Of a stretch of 64,000 nucleotides of DNA, positions 17,054 through 24,586 are shown piece by piece. The first letter of the stretch is position 1; each line of letters starts with the position of its first letter. The stretch covers positions 1 through 64,000 of the forward strand of contig JANPIN010000064.1 of the NCBI GenBank assembly GCA_031425035.1, given 5' to 3'. Below the pieces are notes generated by a model. That model was not told the DNA's origin. It made no database searches and saw only the letters and a program-made list of their open reading frames with translations. Source of the stretch: M3007 sp031425035. Its GTDB lineage: Bacteria; Bacteroidota; Bacteroidia; Chitinophagales; Saprospiraceae. A program made the position numbers and the translations under genes.

Positions 17054-18317
17054 ACCCGTACAGCGGAAACCGCCCCATATACGTATTCACCTCCGCCCGC
17101 ACTTTGGCATGGTGGGCTGCGTCTTCCGGGTGGCTCAGCACCTCGTCGATCCATTCGACGACCTGGCGGCAATCGGCTTCCAGAAAACCGCGCGAGGTGA
17201 TCGCTGGCGTACCGATCCGAATACCCGAAGTCGTCATCGGTGGCTGCGGATCGAAGGGGATCATGTTTTTATTTACGGTAATATCGGCAGCGCCCAGGGC
17301 ATTTTCCGCGACTTTGCCATTCACGTTTTTGCTTTGTAAATCGATCAGCATCAGGTGGTTGTCGGTACCGCCGGAAATGATGTTATAGCCGCGCTGCATA
17401 AATTCACTGGCCATTACCTGGGCATTTTTGATCACCTGCTGGCCGTAGGTTTTGAACGTCGGCTGCAGCGACTCACCGAAAGCGACGGCTTTGGCGGCAA
17501 TGACGTGCTCCAGCGGACCGCCCTGCATGCCGGGGAATACGCCGCTATCGAGTACGCTCGACATCTGAATGGCCGCGCCTTTTTTGGTCGTCCGGCCCCA
17601 GGGATTATCGAAATCCTGGCCCATCATGATGATGCCGCCGCGTGGACCGCGCAGGGTCTTGTGCGTGGTACTGGTCACAATATGGCAGTGCGGCATGGGA
17701 TTGTTCAGCAAGCCTGCAGCGATCAGGCCGGCCGGGTGGGCAATATCGGCCAGCAACAGCGCACCCACTGCATCGGCGATCTGGCGGAAACGGGCATAGT
17801 CCCAGTCGCGGGCATAAGCCGAAGCGCCGCAGATAATGAGTTTCGGCTGGTGCTCCCGGGCCAGGGCTTCGACCTTATCCATATTGATCAGGCCGGTTTC
17901 CTGCTCTACACCGTAGAAAAACGGCTGGTAGACCTTGCCGGAAAAGTTCACCGACGAGCCATGCGACAGATGACCGCCGTGCGACAGGTCAAATCCGAGA
18001 ATCGGATCGCCGGGCTTAAGGCAGGCCAGAAAAACCGCCGCATTGGCCTGCGCGCCGGAGTGGGGCTGCACGTTGGCCCAGGCGGCGCCAAACAATTCTT
18101 TTAAACGGGCTATCGCCAGGCTTTCCACCTCGTCGACCACCTCGCAGCCGCCGTAGTAGCGGCGTCCGGGATAACCTTCGGCGTACTTATTGGTCAGGCA
18201 GCTGCCCATGGCGTCCAGCACGGCCTGGCTCGTAAAATTTTCGGAAGCAATCAGTTCCACGCCACGACGCTGGCGGGCAAGTTCTTTTTCGATCAGGGAA
18301 AAAACGATATCGGACAT
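17052..18317 (-). CDS. glyA: Serine hydroxymethyltransferase
   Basis: A 421-residue PLP enzyme converting serine and tetrahydrofolate to glycine and 5,10-methylene-tetrahydrofolate. Visible marks are ELIASENFTS near the N-terminus, NKYAEGYPGRRYYGG, HGGHLSHG and the PLP-lysine loop VTSTTHKTLRGPRGG. The C-terminus has TSGIRIGTPAITSRG. The start at 18317 (MSDIVFSLIEKE) is used; the frame's 31 extra codons are upstream of the conserved beginning. A TACTTTTG box lies at 18361-18368. Its stop codon abuts the 107-bp repeat. Confidence 0.96.
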   Translation of the reverse strand: MSDIVFSLIEKELARQRRGVELIASENFTSQAVLDAMGSCLTNKYAEGYPGRRYYGGCEVVDEVESLAIARLKELFGAAWANVQPHSGAQANAAVFLACLKPGDPILGFDLSHGGHLSHGSSVNFSGKVYQPFFYGVEQETGLINMDKVEALAREHQPKLIICGASAYARDWDYARFRQIADAVGALLLADIAHPAGLIAAGLLNNPMPHCHIVTSTTHKTLRGPRGGIIMMGQDFDNPWGRTTKKGAAIQMSSVLDSGVFPGMQGGPLEHVIAAKAVAFGESLQPTFKTYGQQVIKNAQVMASEFMQRGYNIISGGTDNHLMLIDLQSKNVNGKVAENALGAADITVNKNMIPFDPQPPMTTSGIRIGTPAITSRGFLEADCRQVVEWIDEVLSHPEDAAHHAKVRAEVNTYMGRFPLYG

Positions 18318-18360
18318 GGTTGGAAATAAAGATGGAAGCGAAAAGTTGAATTTGAAGGGA

Positions 18361-18368
18361 CAAAAGTA
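18361..18368 (-). promoter_or_regulatory. Promoter -7 box of glyA
   Basis: The minus strand reads TACTTTTG, matching TAnnTTTG, about 43 bases before the glyA ATG. No convincing -33 element was seen. Confidence 0.4.
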
Positions 18369-18508
18369 GATAAACCATCCGGACTGTTCATGGTGCCGGG
18401 CGCCCTGCATTTTTTCCAGGTAAATTGAGCAGGGTTTGTCGCCGATCCGTCATATTACAGCTAATAACAAGGTGCTGGGCGGCTTACTTTCGCGCAAAAT
18501 ATCTTCCC

Positions 18509-18925
18509 ATGCGAACACTTCTCCTTTTCTGCGCGCTCCAAATGATGGCGCTGGCCTCCGCTTCCGGCCAAAATTATTACACCGTTAAATTTCCGGACGA
18601 CGTTACCGTAGTCGGCTGCGGCGCTAGCGCGCCCGTGGTGCAGCCGGAAATTACCAAAACCGGTTATTGCGGTTTTAACGTCGGCGTTTCCATGTCTGAC
18701 ATGGTTTTTAACCTCAATGCCACGGGCGGTTGTAAGAAAATTCTCCGCACCTGGACGCTGCTCTGGTGGTGCGACTGGAACCCCAACTGGCCCGCTCCGA
18801 CCTATATTGAAAACCCGGGTTATACCGACATCGGCGCTACGGCCGTTGGCAACACCACTACCACGGGTACCTGCGCTACACCCAAATCATCAAAATTCTG
18901 GACAACAACGCCCCCATTTTTCTGA
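18509..18925 (+). CDS. N-terminal fragment of a frameshifted T9SS secreted protein
   Basis: The start at 18509 gives a signal peptide (MRTLLLFCALQMMALASASG). The mature part follows with NYYTVKFPDDVTVVGCGA and NPGYTDIGATAVGN. Around 18850-18866 the protein sense moves to the next frame (HGYLRYTQIIKILDNNAPIF), while this frame runs into a low-complexity tail and stops at 18925. The two pieces are therefore one gene broken by a one-base loss, or by a sequencing error. The intact product would be about 779 residues. See the C-terminal fragment for the remaining domains. Confidence 0.6.
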   Translation: MRTLLLFCALQMMALASASGQNYYTVKFPDDVTVVGCGASAPVVQPEITKTGYCGFNVGVSMSDMVFNLNATGGCKKILRTWTLLWWCDWNPNWPAPTYIENPGYTDIGATAVGNTTTTGTCATPKSSKFWTTTPPFF

Positions 18926-19032
18926 ATTGCCCGACCACGCCGCCGCTTTTTTGCGACCAGACCAACAACGATCCCCTGCAATATAACAACGGCATCGACC
19001 TCTGTGAAGGGCCGGTCAACCTGACGGTAAAA

Positions 19033-20847
19033 GTGACCGATGTTTGCTCCAAAAGCGACATCATGCTTTCCTACCGCCTCTATCTCGATCTGGACAATAA
19101 TGGCACGATGGAAACTTACCGCAGCAGCGGCGACCCGAATGCCTGGCCCATCGAACGGACCGTGCTGGGGGATACCGTGACTGCCAAAGTGAAACTGCCG
19201 CCCGGCGTGGGCCTGCCCTATGCCAAACACAAGATCGAATGGATCGCCAGTGATAACTGCGGCAACCAGTCGCTTTGCAAGTATGAATTTATCGTCAAAG
19301 ACTGCAAACCACCGACCGTCGTCTGCATCAACGGCCTGAGCGTCAACATCATGCCGAGTGGGATGATCACTTTCTGGGACACGGATTTCCTGAAATACAC
19401 CAATGATAACTGCACGCCGGTCAACCAGATCAAACTGGGCATTCGCAAAGCGGGCACCGGCATCGGTTTTCCGTTGAATAGCCACTCGGTGACTTTTGAC
19501 TGCAACGAGATCGGCACCAACTACGTCGAACTCTGGGCGGTAGATGCGTATGGCAATGCCAGTTACTGCACCACTTACCTCATTGTGCAGGACCACGTGG
19601 GCGCCTGCATGCCCCCCGGTCCCATCACCGGCAACGTGCAGACCGACCAGGCCCAGCTGGTGGCCGGCGCAAAGATCCTGCTGAAAAGCAACCTGAACGT
19701 GCCCTTGCCCCAGCTAATGAATGGCGTGACCAATGCCCAGGGGAACTTCCAGTTTGCCAGCGCGCCCGGAACCTGCAACTACAGCCTGGTACCTAGCCTC
19801 GATACCTTACCGCAGGCCGGCGTCACGACGCTCGATGCGCTGCTCGTGGCGCAGTACCTGACCGGACAGGATCTGGCGAATACCTACCGCCTGATCGCCG
19901 CCGATGCCAACCACGATGGAAAAATTACCGCTGCGGACGTGGAAGATATTACCAGCGTAGTGACCGGCGTTTCGACGAAATTTACCAATAATACCGCCTG
20001 GCGTTTTGTGCCGGCTACCTTCACTTTCCCGGAGCCGAAAAACCCCTGGGCCACTCTTTTCCCGGAAAGCATCAAAACGTTATGCCCGGCGACGGATGGT
20101 CTGAACCAGAATTTTATGGCCATTAAAACCGGCGACGTGGATGGCTCGCTGCTGCTGAATGCGGCGCTTGGCACGGAAGATCGCTCGGCGACCGGCACCG
20201 TCTGGTTCCAGGCGCCCAACCGCCGTTTTGCCGCCGGAGAAACAGTGACGGTGGAAATACAAACCCCCGATCTGGCGGACTTACAGGGTTTCCAGTTTGC
20301 CCTGACGGCCGATGCCGCGTACCTGACACTGCAATCCGCCACGCCGGGCCTGGTGCCTGCCAAGGCGTTGGGTCTGCACCCGGATCAAAATCAGATCGTG
20401 GTTAGCTGGTATTCCACGGCGACCTTTAACGGCGCCTCCCAACGGGCTTTCACCCTGACTTTTAAGGCCTTGCAAGCCGGTACCGTGCAGGAAGTGCTGC
20501 ATGTATCCGATGTGGTTTCCGCAGAAGCCTATGATCGTGTGCTCCAAACCAAACGGGTCGATCTGCAATTTGCAGCACCGAAAACGGTGGTTGAACGCGC
20601 TGTTTTCTACCCTGTAGCGCCCAATCCGACTTCCGGACCGATCCGCGCGGCCTACTGGCTGCCGGTGGCTGGGCCGGTGACGATCAGTCTGGTAGATGCG
20701 AGCGGCCGCGTGCTGGAACGCAGCACCGATTACCGCGAGGCCGGTTATCAGCAAACGGATCTGACGGCCCAGGAATCGGGCGTGCTGTTCCTGCATTTGC
20801 AGTGGAGTGGCGGCGCGGAAGTGCAGCGGGTGGTGGTGCGGAAGTGA
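19033..20847 (+). CDS. C-terminal part of the frameshifted T9SS protein with dockerin- and cohesin-like domains
   Basis: The first ATG in this frame is 19033, but protein-like sequence continues upstream to about 18850. Visible parts are Ig/HYR-like segments (DNNGTMETYRSS, KIEWIASDNCGNQ). A dockerin-like calcium segment follows (VTTLDALLVAQYLTG, then AADANHDGKITAADVEDI). A cohesin-like segment comes next (LQGFQFALTADAAYLTL), then a T9SS sorting tail (FYPVAPNPTSGPIRAAYWL). Similar cysteine-containing HYR plus dockerin proteins are common in Saprospiria and are probably cell-surface. Export depends on the signal peptide in the upstream fragment, so this piece alone would not be secreted. A terminator follows at 20871-20909. 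Confidence 0.75.
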   Translation: MTDVCSKSDIMLSYRLYLDLDNNGTMETYRSSGDPNAWPIERTVLGDTVTAKVKLPPGVGLPYAKHKIEWIASDNCGNQSLCKYEFIVKDCKPPTVVCINGLSVNIMPSGMITFWDTDFLKYTNDNCTPVNQIKLGIRKAGTGIGFPLNSHSVTFDCNEIGTNYVELWAVDAYGNASYCTTYLIVQDHVGACMPPGPITGNVQTDQAQLVAGAKILLKSNLNVPLPQLMNGVTNAQGNFQFASAPGTCNYSLVPSLDTLPQAGVTTLDALLVAQYLTGQDLANTYRLIAADANHDGKITAADVEDITSVVTGVSTKFTNNTAWRFVPATFTFPEPKNPWATLFPESIKTLCPATDGLNQNFMAIKTGDVDGSLLLNAALGTEDRSATGTVWFQAPNRRFAAGETVTVEIQTPDLADLQGFQFALTADAAYLTLQSATPGLVPAKALGLHPDQNQIVVSWYSTATFNGASQRAFTLTFKALQAGTVQEVLHVSDVVSAEAYDRVLQTKRVDLQFAAPKTVVERAVFYPVAPNPTSGPIRAAYWLPVAGPVTISLVDASGRVLERSTDYREAGYQQTDLTAQESGVLFLHLQWSGGAEVQRVVVRK

Positions 20848-20870
20848 GAGATGTTTTAGAAAAAAGATTT

Positions 20871-20909
20871 CCGGGTTCGTGGCGAGGGTGCTGCGGACCC
20901 GGGTTTTTT
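20871..20909 (+). terminator. Rho-independent terminator after the T9SS gene
   Basis: CCGGGTTCG (20871-20879) pairs with CGGACCCGG (20894-20902), with one G-U-type position, and is followed by GTTTTTTA. It lies 24 bases after the stop at 20847. Confidence 0.75.
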
Positions 20910-20994
20910 ATTGGCTTTCCTTTACAATCGGTTTTTTACGGAAATTTACCTTTACGACTAACCTTCTACCTAAAGGATTACCCAAAAAGTAGTT

Positions 20995-21387
20995 ATGCAA
21001 CTCAATCTCCTGGCCGGTGGCTGGAATTTAAATAATAGTATTGGAGATTTTGGTGGTACGGTATTGAACACTGCTATACTTTACCAACAGGAATATCTGG
21101 TTGCCTGGCTGCTTAAAAACGGAGCACATGCGGATTTTTACGGCCAGCTACATGGAAACGTACGATATAATATTCCGCCTTTGCGTATGGCGGTAATCAG
21201 TGGAAATCCGGCCATGGTCCGGTTAGTTTTAGAACATGGTGGGGAGAAGTTAAGTAAATATTATGCTGCAAACCACAGGGCCATGCAGGGAAAACCGGTT
21301 TTAGAGGCCCGCTTCCGGCTGGAATTTTTCCGGCAGACCGGGCTGGAAGAAATACTGCCTTTGTTGGAGAAATGTGGTATTAATTAA
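20995..21387 (+). CDS. Small ankyrin-repeat-like protein
   Basis: A 130-residue protein without a signal peptide. Two ankyrin-type units are visible: TVLNTAILYQQEYLVAWLL followed by KNGAHADF, and PPLRMAVISGNPAMVRLVL followed by EHGGEKL. A helical tail ends it. The DNA is more AT-rich than the neighbouring genes. The N-terminus starts close to the first repeat, so it could be the tail of a longer lost gene. The role is probably protein binding; the partner is unknown. Confidence 0.55.
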   Translation: MQLNLLAGGWNLNNSIGDFGGTVLNTAILYQQEYLVAWLLKNGAHADFYGQLHGNVRYNIPPLRMAVISGNPAMVRLVLEHGGEKLSKYYAANHRAMQGKPVLEARFRLEFFRQTGLEEILPLLEKCGIN

Positions 21388-21402
21388 AGCCTTCAGACAC
21401 CT

Positions 21403-21680
21403 TCAACACCCTATCACCGTCGGATCAAAAGTTACAATGGTATTTCTAGGCTCGCCGCTGGGAGAGAACGGTATGGTGCAATTTACGTCTTTAAAAACGG
21501 GGAGTTTGCCCCTTAAAACAGCCATATAAACCAAATCGGCCAGATAGGGGCTGGACAAGGAAGGCGATTTATACCTGGTATGTACTTCAAAAGGCGCATG
21601 CGGAAGAGCTTTAACAGGAAAAATACGGGATCATGCGAAACGACCTGTTCCACGTAAAAGTATTTTCCTGATCTTTTGCC
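21403..21680 (-). pseudogene. Possible degraded reading frame, family unknown
   Basis: On the minus strand a 75-codon open stretch ends at 21403 and reads like protein (PHAPFEVHTRYKSPS, YLADLVYMAVLRGKL, FKDVNCTIPFSPSG). Just upstream, sense appears to continue in another frame (GKYFYVEQVVSHDPVFF), with the switch at a run of five A (plus strand) near 21620. No start codon or family was recognised. It fills the 308-base gap between the ankyrin gene and the phosphatase. Real but broken coding sequence is a plausible, not proven, reading. Confidence 0.3.
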
Positions 21681-21695
21681 TTATAGGGTCTTCGG

Positions 21696-22313
21696 CTACT
21701 CCCCGTACTTCAAATGCACCACCGTCGCCAGGCCTTTTTTGAACACCGTCACCACGTATAAATTATCGTACTGATCATCCGGGATGTTGGCGTAATCATT
21801 CGTGCCGGTCAGGGTGTTGAGCAGGGGAGGGATGGTATTCGAGTGACCCACCACCAGCACGGCCTCCCCATGATAGGTCGCCAACAGATTATCAGCGAGT
21901 CCATTCGGTTCGAGGGGATCATAGGTTTGCATCGACACGGCTTTATCCGTCGCTACGGGTTGCGCCGTCTGCATGGTGCGCGCATAATTCGTAGTATAAA
22001 CGCCTTTGAGCGACACATTTTTCAGTAAACGCACCAGGCCCGTCACACGGGCCTGCCCGGCGACGCTCAGGGATGGATTGGTGCCCACATTAGTCGTTTC
22101 AGCATGGCGGATCAGGATAAAAGTCGTGACCGTATCGGCAAACTGATTCAGCGTGAGCGTATCGGTGACCTGCTGAAAAATGGTATCGTGGGTCTGCACA
22201 TACAGGGTATCGACCCGGCCGATGTTTTCTATGATCGTATCGGGGTCTTTATAGCAGCTGGATGTACACACGGCCAGTAAAAGGGCGGGAATAAACAGGA
22301 AGAAATTACGCAT
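21696..22313 (-). CDS. Histidine phosphatase family lipoprotein
   Basis: A protein of about 205 residues. The start at 22313 (MRNFFLFIPALLLAVCTSSC) gives a lipoprotein signal with a modified cysteine near position 20; two further upstream codons are also possible. The phosphoglycerate-mutase-type RHG motif appears as LIRHAETTN. The second catalytic histidine is in VVGHSNTIPPLL, the third motif of this superfamily. It is a small, surface- or periplasm-anchored phosphatase of the SixA/PhoE-like type. Its substrate is unknown. Confidence 0.8.
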   Translation of the reverse strand: MRNFFLFIPALLLAVCTSSCYKDPDTIIENIGRVDTLYVQTHDTIFQQVTDTLTLNQFADTVTTFILIRHAETTNVGTNPSLSVAGQARVTGLVRLLKNVSLKGVYTTNYARTMQTAQPVATDKAVSMQTYDPLEPNGLADNLLATYHGEAVLVVGHSNTIPPLLNTLTGTNDYANIPDDQYDNLYVVTVFKKGLATVVHLKYGE

Positions 22314-22398
22314 CGTCAAAGTCTGGGTTTACATGAAGTTACCGGATGGGGGGGCTGATTTGCCGATATTTTCAAATAAAAAACCGGGCCACGCGCCG

Positions 22399-22857
22399 CT
22401 ATTCCGTTTCCAGAAACAATTTCCCGTTCCACCATTCCTTTTCAATAATCGCCTCGTTTTTTTCATAAAAAAGCAGAGCCGGTTCATTCCAGTCCAGCAC
22501 CTGCCATTTCACCAGCCGGCAGCCGCGGCGGCGCCCTTCTTCTATAAAGGCATCGAACAAAAGCTGGCCCACCCCGTAGCGGCGATGGCTTTCAGTGACC
22601 ACAAAATCGTCGAGGTAGAGCATTTTACCCCTCCAGGAGGAGTAGGTCATGAAGTACAGGATCATGCCGACTACCTGGCCGTCCATCTCCGCGACCTGGC
22701 TTTCAAACAGGCCGGCGCGGAAATCGGTCAGGTACTCGGCAACGGTGGCCTGCACGGATTCGGGTGATTTTTCATACACCGCCAGTTCATACATCAGGGC
22801 ATGAATGGCTGGTATATCAGTTTCGGTGGCGGGGCGGACGGAGATCGCAGGAGGCAT
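22399..22857 (-). CDS. GNAT family N-acetyltransferase (diamine acetyltransferase-like)
   Basis: A 152-residue cytosolic enzyme. The acetyl-CoA pyrophosphate-binding segment is RRYGVGQLLFDAFIEEGRRRG (R/Q-x-x-G-x-G/A), preceded by the strand MLYLDDFVVTESH. The C-terminal WQVLDWNEPALLFYEKNEA strand-helix is characteristic of spermidine/spermine and thialysine acetyltransferases (SAT-like). It therefore probably acetylates a small amine. It ends 86 bases from the phosphatase lipoprotein start, on the same strand, and diverges from the GH3 gene. Confidence 0.85.
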   Translation of the reverse strand: MPPAISVRPATETDIPAIHALMYELAVYEKSPESVQATVAEYLTDFRAGLFESQVAEMDGQVVGMILYFMTYSSWRGKMLYLDDFVVTESHRRYGVGQLLFDAFIEEGRRRGCRLVKWQVLDWNEPALLFYEKNEAIIEKEWWNGKLFLETE

Positions 22858-23011
22858 GGCTTAACATTTTAGGCACAAGTATAGGGGGATAGTTGCTCGT
22901 CTTATTCCCTGTTTGGGCAGAAAATAAATTTGCAAAGACAGTGAATTACCCCTAATAATTTCAAAATTTGCAATTGCATACCTTCGCGCACCGAAACCAC
23001 GGGCAATATTT

Positions 23012-24535
23012 ATGAAATGGCTGGTCAATAAAGCAATTAAACAGTACCTGGCGTTGCGCATGAAGCGTATTGAGCGCTATATGCAACATCCGGAAGAAGC
23101 ACAGGATCGCTGGCTGCGTAAGCTGCTCGATACGGCGCGGGATACGGAGTTCGGACGGCAGTATAATTTTCGGGAAATAAAAAATGCCGATGATTTTGCC
23201 CGTCAGGTCCCGGTGCACGATTACGATGGGTTAAAAGATTCGATTGGCCGCATGATGCGCGGGGAACGCGACGTGCTGTGGCCCGGCGAAATCAACTGGT
23301 ATTCCAAAAGCAGCGGCACGACGAGCGACAAAAGCAAGTTCATTCCGGTGCCGCCGGCCAATTTGTACGGCTGCCATATTGCCGGCAGCTGGGATTCGCT
23401 GGCGCTGCTCTATGATAACCGGCCCGATATGGAAATTTTCCGTCGGAAAAACCTGGTCATGTCCGGCGCTTTCGAAGCGCTGAAAGAATACCCGAAAACC
23501 AGATTTGGCGATGTGAGCGCCGTGCTGACCTACCACATGCCGGCCATCGCGAAGTCGTTTTATACGCCGGATGTATCGGTGGTACTACAGTCCAACTTCG
23601 AGACCAAGATCGAGCAGGTGGCGGAAATTACTTCCAAACAGCAAGACGTAGTGATGTTTGGCGGCGTACCCACCTGGATCATCGTGCTCTTTCGGATGAT
23701 CCTCGAAAAAACCGGCAAACAGAACATGCTCGAAGTGTGGCCGCATTTGCAGGCCTATATGCATGGCGGCGTCGGCTTTGAACCCTACCGGCAGACCTTC
23801 CAGGAACTGATCCCGGACGCCAATTTCGCTTACCAGGAAATTTACAATGCCTCCGAAGGGTACTTTGGCGCACAGTGCGACCTGCAACAGCATGATATGT
23901 TGCTGCTGATGGATAATGGCGTGTATTACGAGTTTGTGCCGGTCGAAGAATGGGAAAAAGCCCACCCGAAAACGGTGCACCTGGCGGACGTGGAAATTGG
24001 TAAATTATACGCCATCATGATCTCCAGCAACAACGGCCTTTGGCGTTATCAGCCGGGGGATACCATCGAATTCACCCGCAAGTACCCGCACTGTTTCCAG
24101 ATCGCGGGCCGGACCAAACAATTTATCAATGCCTTCGGCGAAGAGGTCATGGTGGGCGATACCGACAAAGCCCTGGCCGAAGCCTGCCGCCAGACCGATG
24201 CCGTGGTGTCGGAATACACCGCCGCACCCGTTTATTTTTCCAACCAGCGGAGCAAGGGCGGGCATGAATGGGTCATTGAATTTGAAAAGGAACCGGCTGA
24301 TTTTGAGCGTTTTAACCAGCTGCTGGACGAGACGCTGCAAAAAATAAACTCGGACTACGAGGCCAAACGGTTTAAAAGCCTGGCTTTGCAGCGCCTGCTG
24401 TTGCGGGCCGTTCCGAAAGGTACTTTTCACCGCTGGATGCGGGCGCGCGGCAAATTCGGCAACCAAAATAAAGTGCCACGCCTGGCAAATCACCGCAAAT
24501 TTGTAGAAGACGTTATGCACTATGTGGAGGAATAA
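23012..24535 (+). CDS. GH3 auxin-responsive promoter family protein (acyl-adenylating)
   Basis: A 507-residue protein of the GH3 family in the ANL superfamily. The ATP-binding P-loop reads YSKSSGTTSDKSKFIPV near residue 100. Later segments are MFGGVPTWII, NASEGYFGAQ, DVEIGKLYAIM and the hinge region WRYQPGDTIEFT. Plant GH3 enzymes conjugate auxin or jasmonate to amino acids; bacterial members are widespread in Bacteroidota and their substrates are mostly unknown. No signal peptide, so cytosolic. All adenylation motifs look intact. Confidence 0.88.
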   Translation: MKWLVNKAIKQYLALRMKRIERYMQHPEEAQDRWLRKLLDTARDTEFGRQYNFREIKNADDFARQVPVHDYDGLKDSIGRMMRGERDVLWPGEINWYSKSSGTTSDKSKFIPVPPANLYGCHIAGSWDSLALLYDNRPDMEIFRRKNLVMSGAFEALKEYPKTRFGDVSAVLTYHMPAIAKSFYTPDVSVVLQSNFETKIEQVAEITSKQQDVVMFGGVPTWIIVLFRMILEKTGKQNMLEVWPHLQAYMHGGVGFEPYRQTFQELIPDANFAYQEIYNASEGYFGAQCDLQQHDMLLLMDNGVYYEFVPVEEWEKAHPKTVHLADVEIGKLYAIMISSNNGLWRYQPGDTIEFTRKYPHCFQIAGRTKQFINAFGEEVMVGDTDKALAEACRQTDAVVSEYTAAPVYFSNQRSKGGHEWVIEFEKEPADFERFNQLLDETLQKINSDYEAKRFKSLALQRLLLRAVPKGTFHRWMRARGKFGNQNKVPRLANHRKFVEDVMHYVEE

Positions 24536-24586
24536 CGTTTACGATTCTTTACTTTGTACATTTCTCTACCGCATACTTATCCAACC

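Noticed and set aside
18717..18986. Third-frame open stretch at the frameshift site
   Set aside because: Its translation is arginine/proline-rich and unrelated to the protein sense on either side; it is only the unused frame.
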